Below are positions 18,023 through 28,207 of a DNA stretch of 58,241 nucleotides, piece by piece. The notes beneath the pieces are model-generated. The model was not told the origin of the DNA and did no database searches. It saw only the letters and a list, made by a program, of their open reading frames with translations. Numbering within the stretch: position 1 is the first letter of the stretch; the number at the start of each line of letters is the position of its first letter. Origin of the DNA: Stentor coeruleus. Lineage: Eukaryota; Ciliophora; Heterotrichea; Heterotrichida; Stentoridae. Where the stretch lies: positions 1-58,241 of the forward strand of contig MPUH01000392.1 of the NCBI GenBank assembly GCA_001970955.1, in the 5' to 3' direction. The translations under genes were made by a program, and so were the position numbers.

Positions 18023-18964
18023 ATGGACACTTCTAAAAATAGGAGACTACAAGTATTTAAAAGCATCACAAGGGATCTAACTCCTGAACTCTTAGTAAAA
18101 GCTTTTCATACCAGCAGTCATTCTAAAGCAATATCAACGAGCAGTGCTATTCAGTTTTCTTTTTTCCCTACTGATGAGGATTTCAAAGCTCCTTTAATAT
18201 CTACACCTCTGCACTCTTCTGGATCGACAAATCCATCTTTTCTCTCAACTCCACGTCAAAATCTACCCAACTCAGGACGTTGTGCAATATCAGCTTATAA
18301 GCCAAACGAAATGCACACAATAATGAGTTCAAAAGGGTCTTTAAAATATAGTTTCCATCCATCAAAACCTGAAACATTAGAAAACACTTCAGAAATCTCA
18401 GGAAATGTTTCATTTGAGAGCTCGTCTGATTATTTTTCAGTGTTTTCAAATAGCCCAATGCTGTCCACAAGCACTCAGGAATCTAGTAGGGAAGAGTGTG
18501 AAGAAAGAAGAAAACCAAAAAAAAGACCTTTGGGACCTAATGAAAAAGACTTGTATGTGATAAAAATACAAGCAATTAAACTTAATCAAGATACACGGAC
18601 TACTGTTATGATAAAAAATATACCGAATAAATATACGCAAAAAATGCTTTTGCAGGCTATTGATAAGAAATTCATGGGAACTTACGATTTCTTGTATCTC
18701 CCAATTGACTTTAAAGTAAGGTTTATATAGAATCGGTGCAATGTTGGATATGCTTTTATTAATTTTTTAGACTTTAAAGTTATCCCTGCGTTCTGTCAAG
18801 AGTTTAATATGAAGAAATGGGAAAAGTTCAACTCTGAGAAGATCTGTGAGTTGGCTTATGGACGCATTCAAGGACTTAGGGGGCTTATACAGCATTTTCA
18901 AAACTCGTCTGTTATCAATCAGGTTGACAGTAAAGTAAAACCAGTAATCCTGGGCAAGCATTAA
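18023..18964 (+). CDS. Mei2-like RNA-binding protein
   Basis: Two exons, 18023-18715 and 18731-18964, joined over a 15-nt intron in phase 0, giving 308 residues. The C-terminal domain (about residues 192-290) is the Mei2-type [21 protein letters not shown], then [20 protein letters not shown] spanning the splice junction, then the [15 protein letters not shown] block. Without the intron removed, the frame stops inside this motif, so the splice is well supported. The N-terminal 190 residues are Ser-rich and disordered. Mei2 in fission yeast and AML proteins in plants act in meiosis and RNA-dependent developmental switching. Only the C-terminal RRM is present, whereas yeast Mei2 has three, so this is a short form. 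A role in conjugation or meiosis is an inference. Confidence 0.9.
18716..18730 (+). other. 15-nt intron in the Mei2-like gene
   Basis: GTAAGGTTTATATAG. It contains an in-frame stop. Its removal restores the conserved Mei2 RRM sequence [15 protein letters not shown] exactly at the junction. The A at position 10, six bases from the 3' end, is shared with the other two clear introns and is the likely branch point. Confidence 0.93.
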
Positions 18965-19623
18965 AAATATTTTTTAGTGATTTGATGCTAAAATACATGA
19001 TTATGGGGTATGAATTAAAAATATATTCTCCGTCCCACATTGCATTTTGATAGTATAAAACTTAAAATAATAAAGTATTAAAGACAACCAAAATGCACCA
19101 AACTTATCCTACAAGTATTTTTTATTGCCGATTATCTCTTAATCATAAATCTCATACTTTTATTTTTAAAATCCAGAGAGTCTAAATTCATTAGTAACTC
19201 GAAAGATAAAACGAAGCATAAAAAATACATCAATTGTTATTATAATTAAATAATCGATTGAATATAATACTGATAAGAAGTTAAATAGTAATGCATACAA
19301 ATATCTCACATAGCCAAGCAACAAAGTAGTCTTTCATAACACCAAGACTTACCTGTTATTATATATTTTCTCATATTTTTTAATACAAACATTTATGATA
19401 AAGATAAGGTATTCTTTTAAGAGAATTTATTTTATTGATATATTTAGGGGAGCGGTTTCAATAAGAATTATAAGAGTTATGAGTAGTTTAATGGCAATAA
19501 ATAGTTTGTTAAATTCTATTTATATTTTTTTTAAAGGGCTTCACGCCTTACATGCATTTTTTATTACAACCATAAGAAGATATTTATTATTACTGTTCTA
19601 TGCTATATAATTAATAATATTTG
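18965..19623. other. AT-rich intergenic region
   Basis: 659 bp between two plus-strand genes. A 71-codon frame (19395-19610) has no protein-like character. The string ACTTACCTG at 19347 matches the 5' end of U1 snRNA, but no Sm site or snRNA-like stems follow. No gene is supported. Confidence 0.4.
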
Positions 19624-20859
19624 ATGATATGTACTAATTGTTCAAGTTCTGATCTTGAGACTGATCCTGTCCATGGTGAGTTAAGATGCACAAGTTGTGG
19701 TATGGTTCTTGATGAGAGCCAGATCACATCAGAAGTCACTTTTAGTTCTCACGCTGTGGTTGGAACTTTTGTGTCAAATGGAGGTCGGTCATTTAGAACA
19801 GCCAAAGGGTATTCTAGAGACTCTCACGAGCTAACTTTAGCCCGAGCCCAAAAAGAAATTCAAATCCTAGCCTCAAACATGAAATTATCTCAAAAAGATG
19901 CTGAGTCAGCTTTTAGAATCTACTCATTAGCTCAACAGATAAAATTCATACAAGGTCGTAAAAGCTTACATGTTATAGCAGCTGCTTTATATATTGTTTG
20001 CAGACAACAAAAAAGTGCTCATTTACTTATTGACTTTTCTGATGCTGTTGGTGTAGATTTGTTTATATTAGGCACAGTGTATCGAAAGCTTGTTAAACTA
20101 TTACATATGCAAGTACCTTTAATAGACCCTTCACTTTTTATTCATAGATTCTGTTCTAAGCTTGATTTCGAAGATAAAGCTAACACTGTAGCTATGACAG
20201 CTAATAGGATTGTACAGAGAATGAGAAGAGATTGGATGAGTTCTGGAAGGAGACCTACTGGACTTTGTGGTGCTGCTATTTTAATATCAGCTAGGTATCA
20301 TGGATTTAAAAGATCAACTCAACAAGTTCTTCAAGTTGTTAGAGTTTGTAATGACACAATCAGAAAAAGACTTGAAGAATTCGAAAAAACTTTAGTTGCT
20401 AGTTTAACACGTGAAGAATTCGAAAATTTAGATTTAGAAAATAGTGATCTAGCAGAATCAAATCCACCTAGTTTTAGACCGAATATGAAAAAAGAATTAA
20501 AAGCTATTGAAAATGTTTCGGTTTTAAGGATAAAAGAAGAACCAGAAGTTGAAACACTTTCAGATGTTGATGAAGATGAGATTGAAGAATTTATTTTAAG
20601 TCCTGAAGAAAGTTTATTGAAAAGTATTATGTGGCATCAGATAAATTCTGATTGGATTGAAAAACAAAAAAGGAAAAAAGCGCATGTTGAACCGGAGTTG
20701 AAGAAAAAACGGAAAAAAAGAAGCGAGAGTTTTCATGATGCGAAAACTCCTGCTGAAGCTTTGAAGATGAGTGGGAAGCTTAGTAATAAAATGAAGATTG
20801 AAGCTGTTGAGCAGTTGTTTAATGAAGGAAATGATTATAAGTATGATCCACTATTATAA
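19624..20859 (+). CDS. BRF1: TFIIIB subunit BRF1 (TFIIB-related factor)
   Basis: 411 residues, single exon. An N-terminal zinc ribbon (CTNC...CTSC, within about residues 3-25) is followed by two cyclin-like repeats (about 75-165 and 175-265). These carry RKSLHVIAAALYIVCR in the first and SSGRRPTGLCGAAILISAR in the second, the latter diagnostic of the TFIIB/BRF group. The C-terminal region LSDVDEDEIEEFIL...MWHQINSDWIEKQ is the BRF1 homology block II that binds TBP, which separates it from TFIIB. The protein recruits RNA polymerase III to tRNA and 5S genes. I place the start at the ATG at 19624; the TTG at 19621 that opens the frame is not a plausible start here. A basic KKKRKKRSES tail may be a nuclear signal. 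Confidence 0.96.
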   Translation: MICTNCSSSDLETDPVHGELRCTSCGMVLDESQITSEVTFSSHAVVGTFVSNGGRSFRTAKGYSRDSHELTLARAQKEIQILASNMKLSQKDAESAFRIYSLAQQIKFIQGRKSLHVIAAALYIVCRQQKSAHLLIDFSDAVGVDLFILGTVYRKLVKLLHMQVPLIDPSLFIHRFCSKLDFEDKANTVAMTANRIVQRMRRDWMSSGRRPTGLCGAAILISARYHGFKRSTQQVLQVVRVCNDTIRKRLEEFEKTLVASLTREEFENLDLENSDLAESNPPSFRPNMKKELKAIENVSVLRIKEEPEVETLSDVDEDEIEEFILSPEESLLKSIMWHQINSDWIEKQKRKKAHVEPELKKKRKKRSESFHDAKTPAEALKMSGKLSNKMKIEAVEQLFNEGNDYKYDPLL

Positions 20860-21023
20860 TCTTAAGGTTTATTAATTCATCATGTTTTAATTCTGAAGCT
20901 AATCATGTAATAAATTCCATGATTTCTATTTGATTTTATCTATATTTGTAGTTATTTGCTTATAAAATATATAATTACTAAACGAAATTTTTTCTTATTG
21001 AAATCCTATTAAATGCAAGAAAA

Positions 21024-24000
21024 TTACTTAATCACAAGTGATTGTCCTCTCTCGCTTTCACTATCAATTCTCGCTTTTCGTTTCCTATTCCAAATATAAA
21101 TAATCAGTAAAATCAATAAAATTCCTGCAAGTATATATCCAGCAATCTGCGCAGCTAACATAACAGTTAAAACAGTATGAATCAGTCCAAAGTACTTATC
21201 AACAATATGCTGGCTCAACCTTTCATACCTCTGCACAAAGAAAAATGGCATATAAGTCCTATATCCATAAGTCTGCAAGTTATAAAGTCCAAGTTTTGGA
21301 TACAAATTATCAGGTTTTAACTCAAAATTGTATTGCAATTGCTCCATAACATGCAATACAGTCCCTGAGTATTTCTCAACATCAAATATCGACTCATAAT
21401 TTTCAGGGACAACAAGCGAAGGATCAGAATAGTTTATAAGTTTAAGCAAAGTTGGATCTGCACTTAAGAAATACGGCTTTGACCCAAAAAGTGGTGCAGT
21501 AAAAACATTGGTTTCATTAACAACTCCATTAGGTCCAAAAGCATAGTATTTTGTATTTTCAGGATTGACTTTAGCACTTTGTAACACAGAATTACTAATT
21601 CTATACCTTAAACATAAGAATTCTCTTTCAGTAACTTCTTTAATATAATCACTATCAAAAACTAAACTACCTTGATCAAGGAAGAATTGAATATTATCAT
21701 TTTTTGACAAATAAGGTCTAAAAGACCAAGCATCAGTCCCACCAATAGGAACTTCTTCAGACCATGGGTTAAGATTATACCAAGTAAGATTAGGACCAGT
21801 ATTATTAGGTAATTGACCAAAATACCCTTTCATAGGAACATTGATATAAGGTTGTCCTCCATAAAGTCTATATTCTCTAACATTATTAACATGAGTTTCT
21901 CCAGTATCCATCCCATCTCTAAAATCCAAACCCATTCCTTCAAAATGATCTTGTGTCATATTTTGCCCAATACTTGTAGATGTCAAATCAGTTGAAGGAT
22001 TACCTCCAAGTAATGGGTTTGTAACTAAAGCCATTTCAAGTAAAGGTTCAGTATCATTCCATAATATTGTATTAACAGATTTAGTTTGAATTAGACCTCC
22101 AAGGAAATATAAATCAATCATGTATCTTAAATAATCAACAACAACATTACCTTGAGTTAAGTTAAATGCTTGTTGTTGAATATCGATTGATCCTTCATAT
22201 TCATATATAAAAAATAATTGGAATTGAGTACTACATAAAAGCCCATTGAAACTTAAAAGGTAATTGATTTGATTATCACTTAGAACTGGAGCATTCTTTT
22301 TTTGTGAATAGGAAAAGTATTCAGGAGTACCGGTAAGACCCATTGATAAGAAGTCATAGTTTATAATTGAACTTGAGTTTCCTATATGTAAACTAGAGAA
22401 TATTGATGGTAAATTCATTGTTACAAGACCTTTACCCCATTGCATTTTAGCTAAGTACATAGGATCACATCTTAGTCCAGAATTTGGACAATTATAATTA
22501 GTTTTTAGGGTTAAATCGTATCTAGCAAAAGTTTGGGTTAAGCTATTGGAAGTTAAAAACAAAGTTTGCATGCTTGTGTTGTTTAAAGATGAGAGTTTTT
22601 GGAAAGTAAACCATTCTGTAGAGTTCTCACCATTCCAATATGTAAGGATCCATAGTGCCATACCATTGCTACTTGAAGTCCAGGAGAGTCCATACATATA
22701 ACAAATTGAAGATTCTTTAGCTGATAAAATATGTTCGACTACATCTGGACAATTAAATTGCTCAGCTTGAGATTGTAAAGATGCATAAACACTTGTTATT
22801 GATATTGGTAATACTTGAGACATACCAACTATTATTGAATAAAGAGTCTGGCTGCCAACAGATCCTAAAGAAGCTTCAGTTGATATCCCTCTATTTTGTA
22901 TATTATAAACAACAGGATCATATCTACCTTGTAAAGCAGTAAAATCTATAAGGGCGTTTACATAATCCCATAACACCCTAGCATGATTTTCAGTTGGTAA
23001 TTGTAAAATATTAGCAAGTCCGCTGAAGTTTCCTTGATAAGAAAGGTCAAAGAACTGATTCATTTTCCCAACATCAAGTAAAGTGCTATCATTATAAGCA
23101 GGCCATCCAGTAGTCCGATTGTAGTAAAAAAGCAAGTTATAATTGGTTTGATTAAAATACACTCCTGGGTATTTAGTTTCTGTAGAAGTAGCATTATAAT
23201 AATAGTATATTTCAGGGAATCCTGGTGTAGAAGAGTTCGTTGTTGCTATTGATGGAGTTGCTCCAGCACCTCCTGGAGGGAAACGTGTGACAAAAGATGA
23301 GTTCCATTGAATTGCTGATAAGTACAATGGATCACAAAGTTCTTCACCTCCATAAAGATCGCATTCATAGTTAACATATACCATGTATGTTATTAATTGA
23401 TAAGCATCATTAAAGTATCCATTAAATAGCAAAGTCATCTGATTATTAGTCAAACCAAAATATTGCCATAGTATATAAAGATTCCCAGTTATTGGTGTAG
23501 GAACAGAAAATGTCCCATTTACTGAATTTTCTACTAATGCTTGAACCCAAACCTGCATATTAACAGTATTATTCATTCCGTAATTTGGATCATACCATAA
23601 CTGTTCTGCTAATTCTTTACTTATTCCTGATGGTTCGAAAACAACTAAATAAGCTACAGGGAAACTCAATAAAAACCCTTGAACACCAGTCGCATATATA
23701 GTAATAGCTAGTGTAGTTTCTAAACCATTGATAATTGAATATAAACCACTTATGGCAAGTTGTTGTCTTGAAACATGTTTTAATTGATCCCAAGCCCCAA
23801 AAGCTCCAACACTTATTGTTGTTATTTTATCGTCAGGGGTTAAATTTGAAGGCCATTCTGTATGATGAGTTATTTTCTCATATCTTAAAAGATGGAATCT
23901 GATAATTTTATGCCCATCATATTTATGACGACCAATGTTGATGAATTTATCGTATTCTTGGTATAAGTATCCTGATTTATCTTCAAGATTTGGAGGTTCA

Positions 24001-24245
24001 CCTTCGAGAAGACCTTCAGGGTTTAAAAGATTGAAAAGATGATAGTTTTGGTACATGATGCAGTCAGAGTCTCCTGGAAGTTCACCCCAAAGCTTTTTGC
24101 CGTTTGAACTGGTTAGTTTTACTGAGTCTTTTACATTATCTTCAAGCAATTGTGACAAGATTATTGGTGTCAGTATTGCGATTAGAAGAAAAACTATTGC
24201 CCAGCATGCTAAACAGCACCCGATCACCCATGGCTTTTTAATCAT
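21024..24245 (-). CDS. CD36/LIMP-2-type scavenger receptor, double length
   Basis: 1073 residues, about twice the usual 450-500. A TM helix near the N-terminus (about 8-32), preceded by only a few residues, and another near the C-terminus (about 1021-1052), followed by a short basic tail, give the two-pass hairpin of the CD36 family. The C-terminal half (about 766-1015) shows family features: GTDAWSFRPYLSKND, a GSK-x-YFLSADP stretch and a TGTVL-like EKYSGTVLHVMEQLQ. The middle is rich in Asn-X-Ser/Thr glycosylation sites and contains two internally similar blocks (LCDPLYLSAIQW and RCDPMYLAKMQW), which suggests that the extra length arose by internal duplication. Expected location is lysosome or phagosome or plasma membrane, with lipid or particle uptake, fitting for a filter feeder (inference). 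Single exon. Confidence 0.88.
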   Translation of the reverse strand: MIKKPWVIGCCLACWAIVFLLIAILTPIILSQLLEDNVKDSVKLTSSNGKKLWGELPGDSDCIMYQNYHLFNLLNPEGLLEGEPPNLEDKSGYLYQEYDKFINIGRHKYDGHKIIRFHLLRYEKITHHTEWPSNLTPDDKITTISVGAFGAWDQLKHVSRQQLAISGLYSIINGLETTLAITIYATGVQGFLLSFPVAYLVVFEPSGISKELAEQLWYDPNYGMNNTVNMQVWVQALVENSVNGTFSVPTPITGNLYILWQYFGLTNNQMTLLFNGYFNDAYQLITYMVYVNYECDLYGGEELCDPLYLSAIQWNSSFVTRFPPGGAGATPSIATTNSSTPGFPEIYYYYNATSTETKYPGVYFNQTNYNLLFYYNRTTGWPAYNDSTLLDVGKMNQFFDLSYQGNFSGLANILQLPTENHARVLWDYVNALIDFTALQGRYDPVVYNIQNRGISTEASLGSVGSQTLYSIIVGMSQVLPISITSVYASLQSQAEQFNCPDVVEHILSAKESSICYMYGLSWTSSSNGMALWILTYWNGENSTEWFTFQKLSSLNNTSMQTLFLTSNSLTQTFARYDLTLKTNYNCPNSGLRCDPMYLAKMQWGKGLVTMNLPSIFSSLHIGNSSSIINYDFLSMGLTGTPEYFSYSQKKNAPVLSDNQINYLLSFNGLLCSTQFQLFFIYEYEGSIDIQQQAFNLTQGNVVVDYLRYMIDLYFLGGLIQTKSVNTILWNDTEPLLEMALVTNPLLGGNPSTDLTSTSIGQNMTQDHFEGMGLDFRDGMDTGETHVNNVREYRLYGGQPYINVPMKGYFGQLPNNTGPNLTWYNLNPWSEEVPIGGTDAWSFRPYLSKNDNIQFFLDQGSLVFDSDYIKEVTEREFLCLRYRISNSVLQSAKVNPENTKYYAFGPNGVVNETNVFTAPLFGSKPYFLSADPTLLKLINYSDPSLVVPENYESIFDVEKYSGTVLHVMEQLQYNFELKPDNLYPKLGLYNLQTYGYRTYMPFFFVQRYERLSQHIVDKYFGLIHTVLTVMLAAQIAGYILAGILLILLIIYIWNRKRKARIDSESERGQSLVIK

Positions 24246-26332
24246 TATTTCACCAATATGTTATTTTAACTTAAATAGGATTAGAATATTAGATAAGGGT
24301 ATTTAGTAGAGAAAAAAATAACTTTGTTTGGAATTGGTTGAAAAAATTAATTTTTAAGTAAGGTTTTGGGTGAAAGATGGGGCTAAAGGTTAGGTGTAAG
24401 AGAAATTTGTAAGAAATTTACTAGTGAAGATGAGTTTTTTAGTTTTTTTGGTGGGTAGATAATTTGGTTTTATAGGTTAGGTGATTGATTGTGATGATGG
24501 GTTATTAAGGTTTGGGATGATGTGAGGTTGGAGAAGAAGATGGATATTGAGATATTATTTAAGAGATTGGGTTGAGATTTATTAAAAGTATAAGAGTAAT
24601 ATTCTTAATTATGGCTAGGGATTTGGTGAAGGGATCTTTTTTATGTAGTTTATTTGAATTGGTTTTCTTATGAAGGGATTTTGATAGGATTATCACTTTT
24701 ATGTATTATTTATTGAAATGTATGCTTTGTGCAGATTGATTGCTGATTATTTAAAATTTGTATTGTGATAATACTTAGGGAATTGTATTTATAACTTGAA
24801 TAACTATGATTTTTTTTTTGAAGTTAAATTTGCTTATATATTGATTTATAAAATAAAAATAAGACTTTTAGTAATATATTTTCACTTTAATCTAGTAGCA
24901 TAGAAAATAAGGCCAAGATTTTATATAGGTAAACAATTTCTAGGTATGATTAATAATTTCAATGTAGAGAAATATTTCAAATAAAAATTATATTTACTCA
25001 AAGATGAATTATAAAAGAAAAAAATAGATAATCATGTAATTTTTATTGATTTTTTTGACTCCTTGAATTTGATTTCTTAGATTCTGTAAGGCTATAACAA
25101 GAATATTTTTCTTAATATCTTATGATAAATTAACATTTCCTTATTCTAAAATTTTGGCTGTAATTTGACAATGTCTTTAACTACTGTATCATCATCACGC
25201 ATGAAAATAGCTCCATATAAATAAGATAGCTTGCATCCTATATGCAAATTGAGAATAATAATCAAAACTATCTGCTCAGAGATTTCACTGTTTTGTTAGT
25301 TGAAGTGGTAATAAGATAGCAAGCCCACATGAATTAACCACTTTTTGATGATATTTAAACAGATAAAACTTACATAAAATTAGGTTGCAAAGTTCAGTCA
25401 CATTCTAATATAAAATGCTATTTGCCTCAACTCAAAGGCATATATTTAAGCTAGCTAAAGATAAAATATTCTCACTATTTTAGGAAGTTCGATTATTTAT
25501 TAGGAAAAAGCTATAGGTATTTAACATTGGATAATTATCATTTCTTTTGATATATATTTAGAGAGTCAATTTTTATAACTAAATTACAATCAAATCGAAG
25601 ATTTTGATGTGATGGAAGAGCAAAACTGGATATGAGCTTAAAAATAAGAGAAAGAAAAAATCATGCTAATTAATAATCTGGAAACTAGGTTTGAATTAAT
25701 AGTTCAACAATTATCACTTTTGATCTATGATATTATCAAGTGTATAAAGATTTTGGCTATACAGATTTTTATGTATTTTCTATGGGTTTCTATTGGGGGG
25801 TCTCAATTTTCTATATATTTGCTATCAGTTTCTATGCTTTTTATATAAGATGATTTCAGCAGACCTTTTTAAGATTAAAATCGTGATAATACGGCTTTGA
25901 GACTATTAGAAATAAATAAAGTAAATCGTTTACCCAAGTTTAGTCTTGATTACTAATCAGGCTATTAAAATAAGGGGTAGACTACTCATAAAAATTATAG
26001 AAAGTATATAGGAAACTATAGAAAATAACAGAAAGTATAATATTGTTGACAACAATTTATAATAAATCTCTAGACACATACACATAAAGTAATTTTGTTA
26101 GCTTTATATTTCCAATAACTTTCTTTAACTACATCAACTAAATACTTCTAAATTCATTTGCAACCTAATTTTACTATATCATATCATCATAATAATTTGC
26201 TTCTATCATATAATTATTTCATATAAAAATAATTTATCATACCCTTTCTCATATCTAAATAACCTCTCTAAACAACAAATAACAACTTATAATCAATCCA
26301 TCTTACTTCATTAAACATATATTTTACTTATC
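24246..26332. other. 2.1-kb gene-free region
   Basis: The longest non-coding stretch of the window, between the 5' end of the CD36-like gene and the 3' end of a coiled-coil gene, both on the minus strand. The first 400 bp are G-rich and C-poor on the plus strand (sense C-rich, promoter side). The rest is AT-rich. A 61-codon frame at 25663-25848 is hydrophobic and not convincing. Four TTTCTAT copies lie at 25777-25835, and ATAGAAA-type copies in the opposite sense at 25997-26024. A 17-bp inverted repeat is listed separately. No tRNA or other RNA gene was recognised by eye. Confidence 0.45.
25375..26173. repeat. 17-bp inverted repeat bracketing 799 bp
   Basis: TAAAATTAGGTTGCAAA at 25375-25391 recurs as its exact reverse complement at 26157-26173. 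No transposase frame lies between and no clear target duplication flanks it. In DNA this AT-rich, one such 17-bp pair in 58 kb is about what chance allows, though their closeness is less expected. It could be the termini of a small non-autonomous element, but this is weakly supported. Confidence 0.2.
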
Positions 26333-28207
26333 TTAAGCACGTTTTAAAGGCCATTGCCTCTTAAATTCAGTTCCAAAAGTCTTATATTCACTAAAATGCA
26401 GCATTAAATTCTCTCTACTCTTTTCAAAATTCCTTAATGTTTCTGCAGTATTCTTAATATCCTGCCATATTTGCCTTAAAAAATCCTTATCTTTCAAACT
26501 ATTTGGACTTAAAAACCCTTCAGCTGATGCTGTTTTATTTAGCCTTTGTGATGTGTGCATTTCTTCTAGTTTATCAACAAGCCATTGTTTATCTCTTATA
26601 TTTTTTTTCAGATAAAATACTGTGAATTCTGAAGATATAAGCAATTCTACACCTTCGAAAATGTTTTTATTGAATTTTTTTATATAAACTTCTTCAATCC
26701 AGTCTCTTTGTGAAGAAGAATAAGTTTCATAGATAGGGATAAGAAGATCTTGTAAGAATTTTAACGTGTTTTGGCATCGATTTAAAGATTCTTCTAGTTG
26801 TTTTATGATTTTTTGACTTTCTTCAAAGTCTTCATTGATTTTTTCTGATGATTTTATTGCTACACACTGGTTGTCTGTTAGTTCTTTAGATTTAAGAAGT
26901 TCAAACTGCAGGGCTTTTACTATTTTTTCATGGGAAATTGACATTTCACTAATTTCTTGATGTAAAGTTTCGATTTCTTGTTGGTGTTTTATAGTTTCTT
27001 CATGAAACTCAAAGGTCATTGTGCTGATTTTCTTTTGATGGTTTTGGATATAGGATTGGATATATTCATCTTGGGCTTCTTTTAATGATGTTTCTTGTTC
27101 AATCAGCTTTTTTTGCATATTTTTATGAATATCTTCATATGATTGTCTATCGTTTTCTAAAGCTTTTTCAATATCCTGATACTGATTTTCTGTTGCTATC
27201 AACTTTTCTTTAATTTTCTCTTTTTGCTTAGTTAGTCTTATAATTTTTTCATTAGCCCCAGCTAGCAGATCAGAAGTTTCTCTATATAATTTCTCTGTTT
27301 TTGATACAAGTAATTCTAAAGATAAATTTTTTTCTTTTAAATTTATATTTTCAGCTATTTTTTCTTGGAGTTCTTGTAAGAGTTCAGGTTTAGCTAAAGG
27401 TTTTTGTTCAAGTTGGGAAATTTCGCTAAGAAGTTCTGATATTTTTTTGTCATTTAATATTTTTTCATCAAGTCCAACTTGTTTTATAGTATTTATTTCG
27501 CAATTAAGCTCTTTGATTTTATCTTCGTATTTTTTTTCAGTTGTTTTAAAAACTTGTAGTTGGTCTGTGTATTTTTTAATTGGAGCATTTTCAAGGTTTT
27601 CAATTTTTTTTTGGAAGCTTTTTAGAAGGTCAATAACTTTTTCTTCATTTTGTGATAGGTTTTGCTTTATTGTTTGTAAATTTTCAACTTTTTGTTTGAT
27701 TTTTAATTTTATTGCTTCTAGTGCACCTTTATTATTAGTGTCTATTTGTTCAAGATTGAATTCTTTATGATCTTTAGGGTTTGGAGATGTTTTTGATATT
27801 GATTCACCTTTTTCTGGGGTGTTGTTTATCTCAGAAAGGGTGTTGTAGATGTTTTTTATTGTAATAACTTTGAATTCAAGTTCTTCTTGATAACTTTCAA
27901 CAAGATCCATGGTTTTTTGAATAGTCGCAAAGAGTTCTAGGATGTATGCGTTCTGAGAATGGATTTTAGGATTTTGTTGGGTTTTTTGCTCTTCGAGGTT
28001 TTGTGAGTTTTCTTCATATGGGCTTCGGGTTATTGAAATAGGTGTATTTTTTATTCTAAGTTCACTAAAAATTTTGTTGCGTAATCCCTCATAATTAGAT
28101 GCAATATCAGTTGGAATAGAATAAGAAAAAAGTATTTCTTCTGCTGTCTTTAGTAAAACTAATAATTTCTTGTATGATTGTTTTCTAAGCTTTAAAGGCC
28201 TTTCCAT
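26333..28207 (-). CDS. Coiled-coil protein of unknown function
   Basis: 624 residues. Residues 1-60 are basic and helical (KLRKQSYKKLLVLLKTAEEILFSY). Residues about 85-480 are an almost continuous coiled coil rich in Glu, Lys, Gln and Leu, broken by a short Pro-containing segment near 130-150. The last 140 residues are a separate helical region with aromatic residues (LIPIYETYSSSQRDWIEEVYIKK, RDKQWLVDKLEEMH) that does not follow heptads and may be a globular partner-binding part. No recognised family. A structural role at cortex, basal body or centrosome is likely only by analogy with neighbours. Single exon, TAA stop. Confidence 0.8.
   Translation of the reverse strand: MERPLKLRKQSYKKLLVLLKTAEEILFSYSIPTDIASNYEGLRNKIFSELRIKNTPISITRSPYEENSQNLEEQKTQQNPKIHSQNAYILELFATIQKTMDLVESYQEELEFKVITIKNIYNTLSEINNTPEKGESISKTSPNPKDHKEFNLEQIDTNNKGALEAIKLKIKQKVENLQTIKQNLSQNEEKVIDLLKSFQKKIENLENAPIKKYTDQLQVFKTTEKKYEDKIKELNCEINTIKQVGLDEKILNDKKISELLSEISQLEQKPLAKPELLQELQEKIAENINLKEKNLSLELLVSKTEKLYRETSDLLAGANEKIIRLTKQKEKIKEKLIATENQYQDIEKALENDRQSYEDIHKNMQKKLIEQETSLKEAQDEYIQSYIQNHQKKISTMTFEFHEETIKHQQEIETLHQEISEMSISHEKIVKALQFELLKSKELTDNQCVAIKSSEKINEDFEESQKIIKQLEESLNRCQNTLKFLQDLLIPIYETYSSSQRDWIEEVYIKKFNKNIFEGVELLISSEFTVFYLKKNIRDKQWLVDKLEEMHTSQRLNKTASAEGFLSPNSLKDKDFLRQIWQDIKNTAETLRNFEKSRENLMLHFSEYKTFGTEFKRQWPLKRA

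Noticed and set aside
19347..19355. ACTTACCTG, identical to the 5' end of U1 snRNA
   Set aside because: No Sm-site or stem-loop sequence follows in the next 160 nt, which is plain AT-rich DNA. A 9-mer can occur by chance.
19395..19610. 71-codon frame just before BRF1
   Set aside because: Ile/Phe/Leu-rich translation of AT-rich leader DNA; BRF1 has its own complete start.
19621..19623. TTG as start of BRF1
   Set aside because: An ATG follows directly and the zinc ribbon begins right after it; eukaryotic initiation at TTG is not expected.
25663..25848. 61-codon plus-strand frame in the 2.1-kb gap
   Set aside because: Hydrophobic, composition-driven translation with no domain and no intron-joined extension found.
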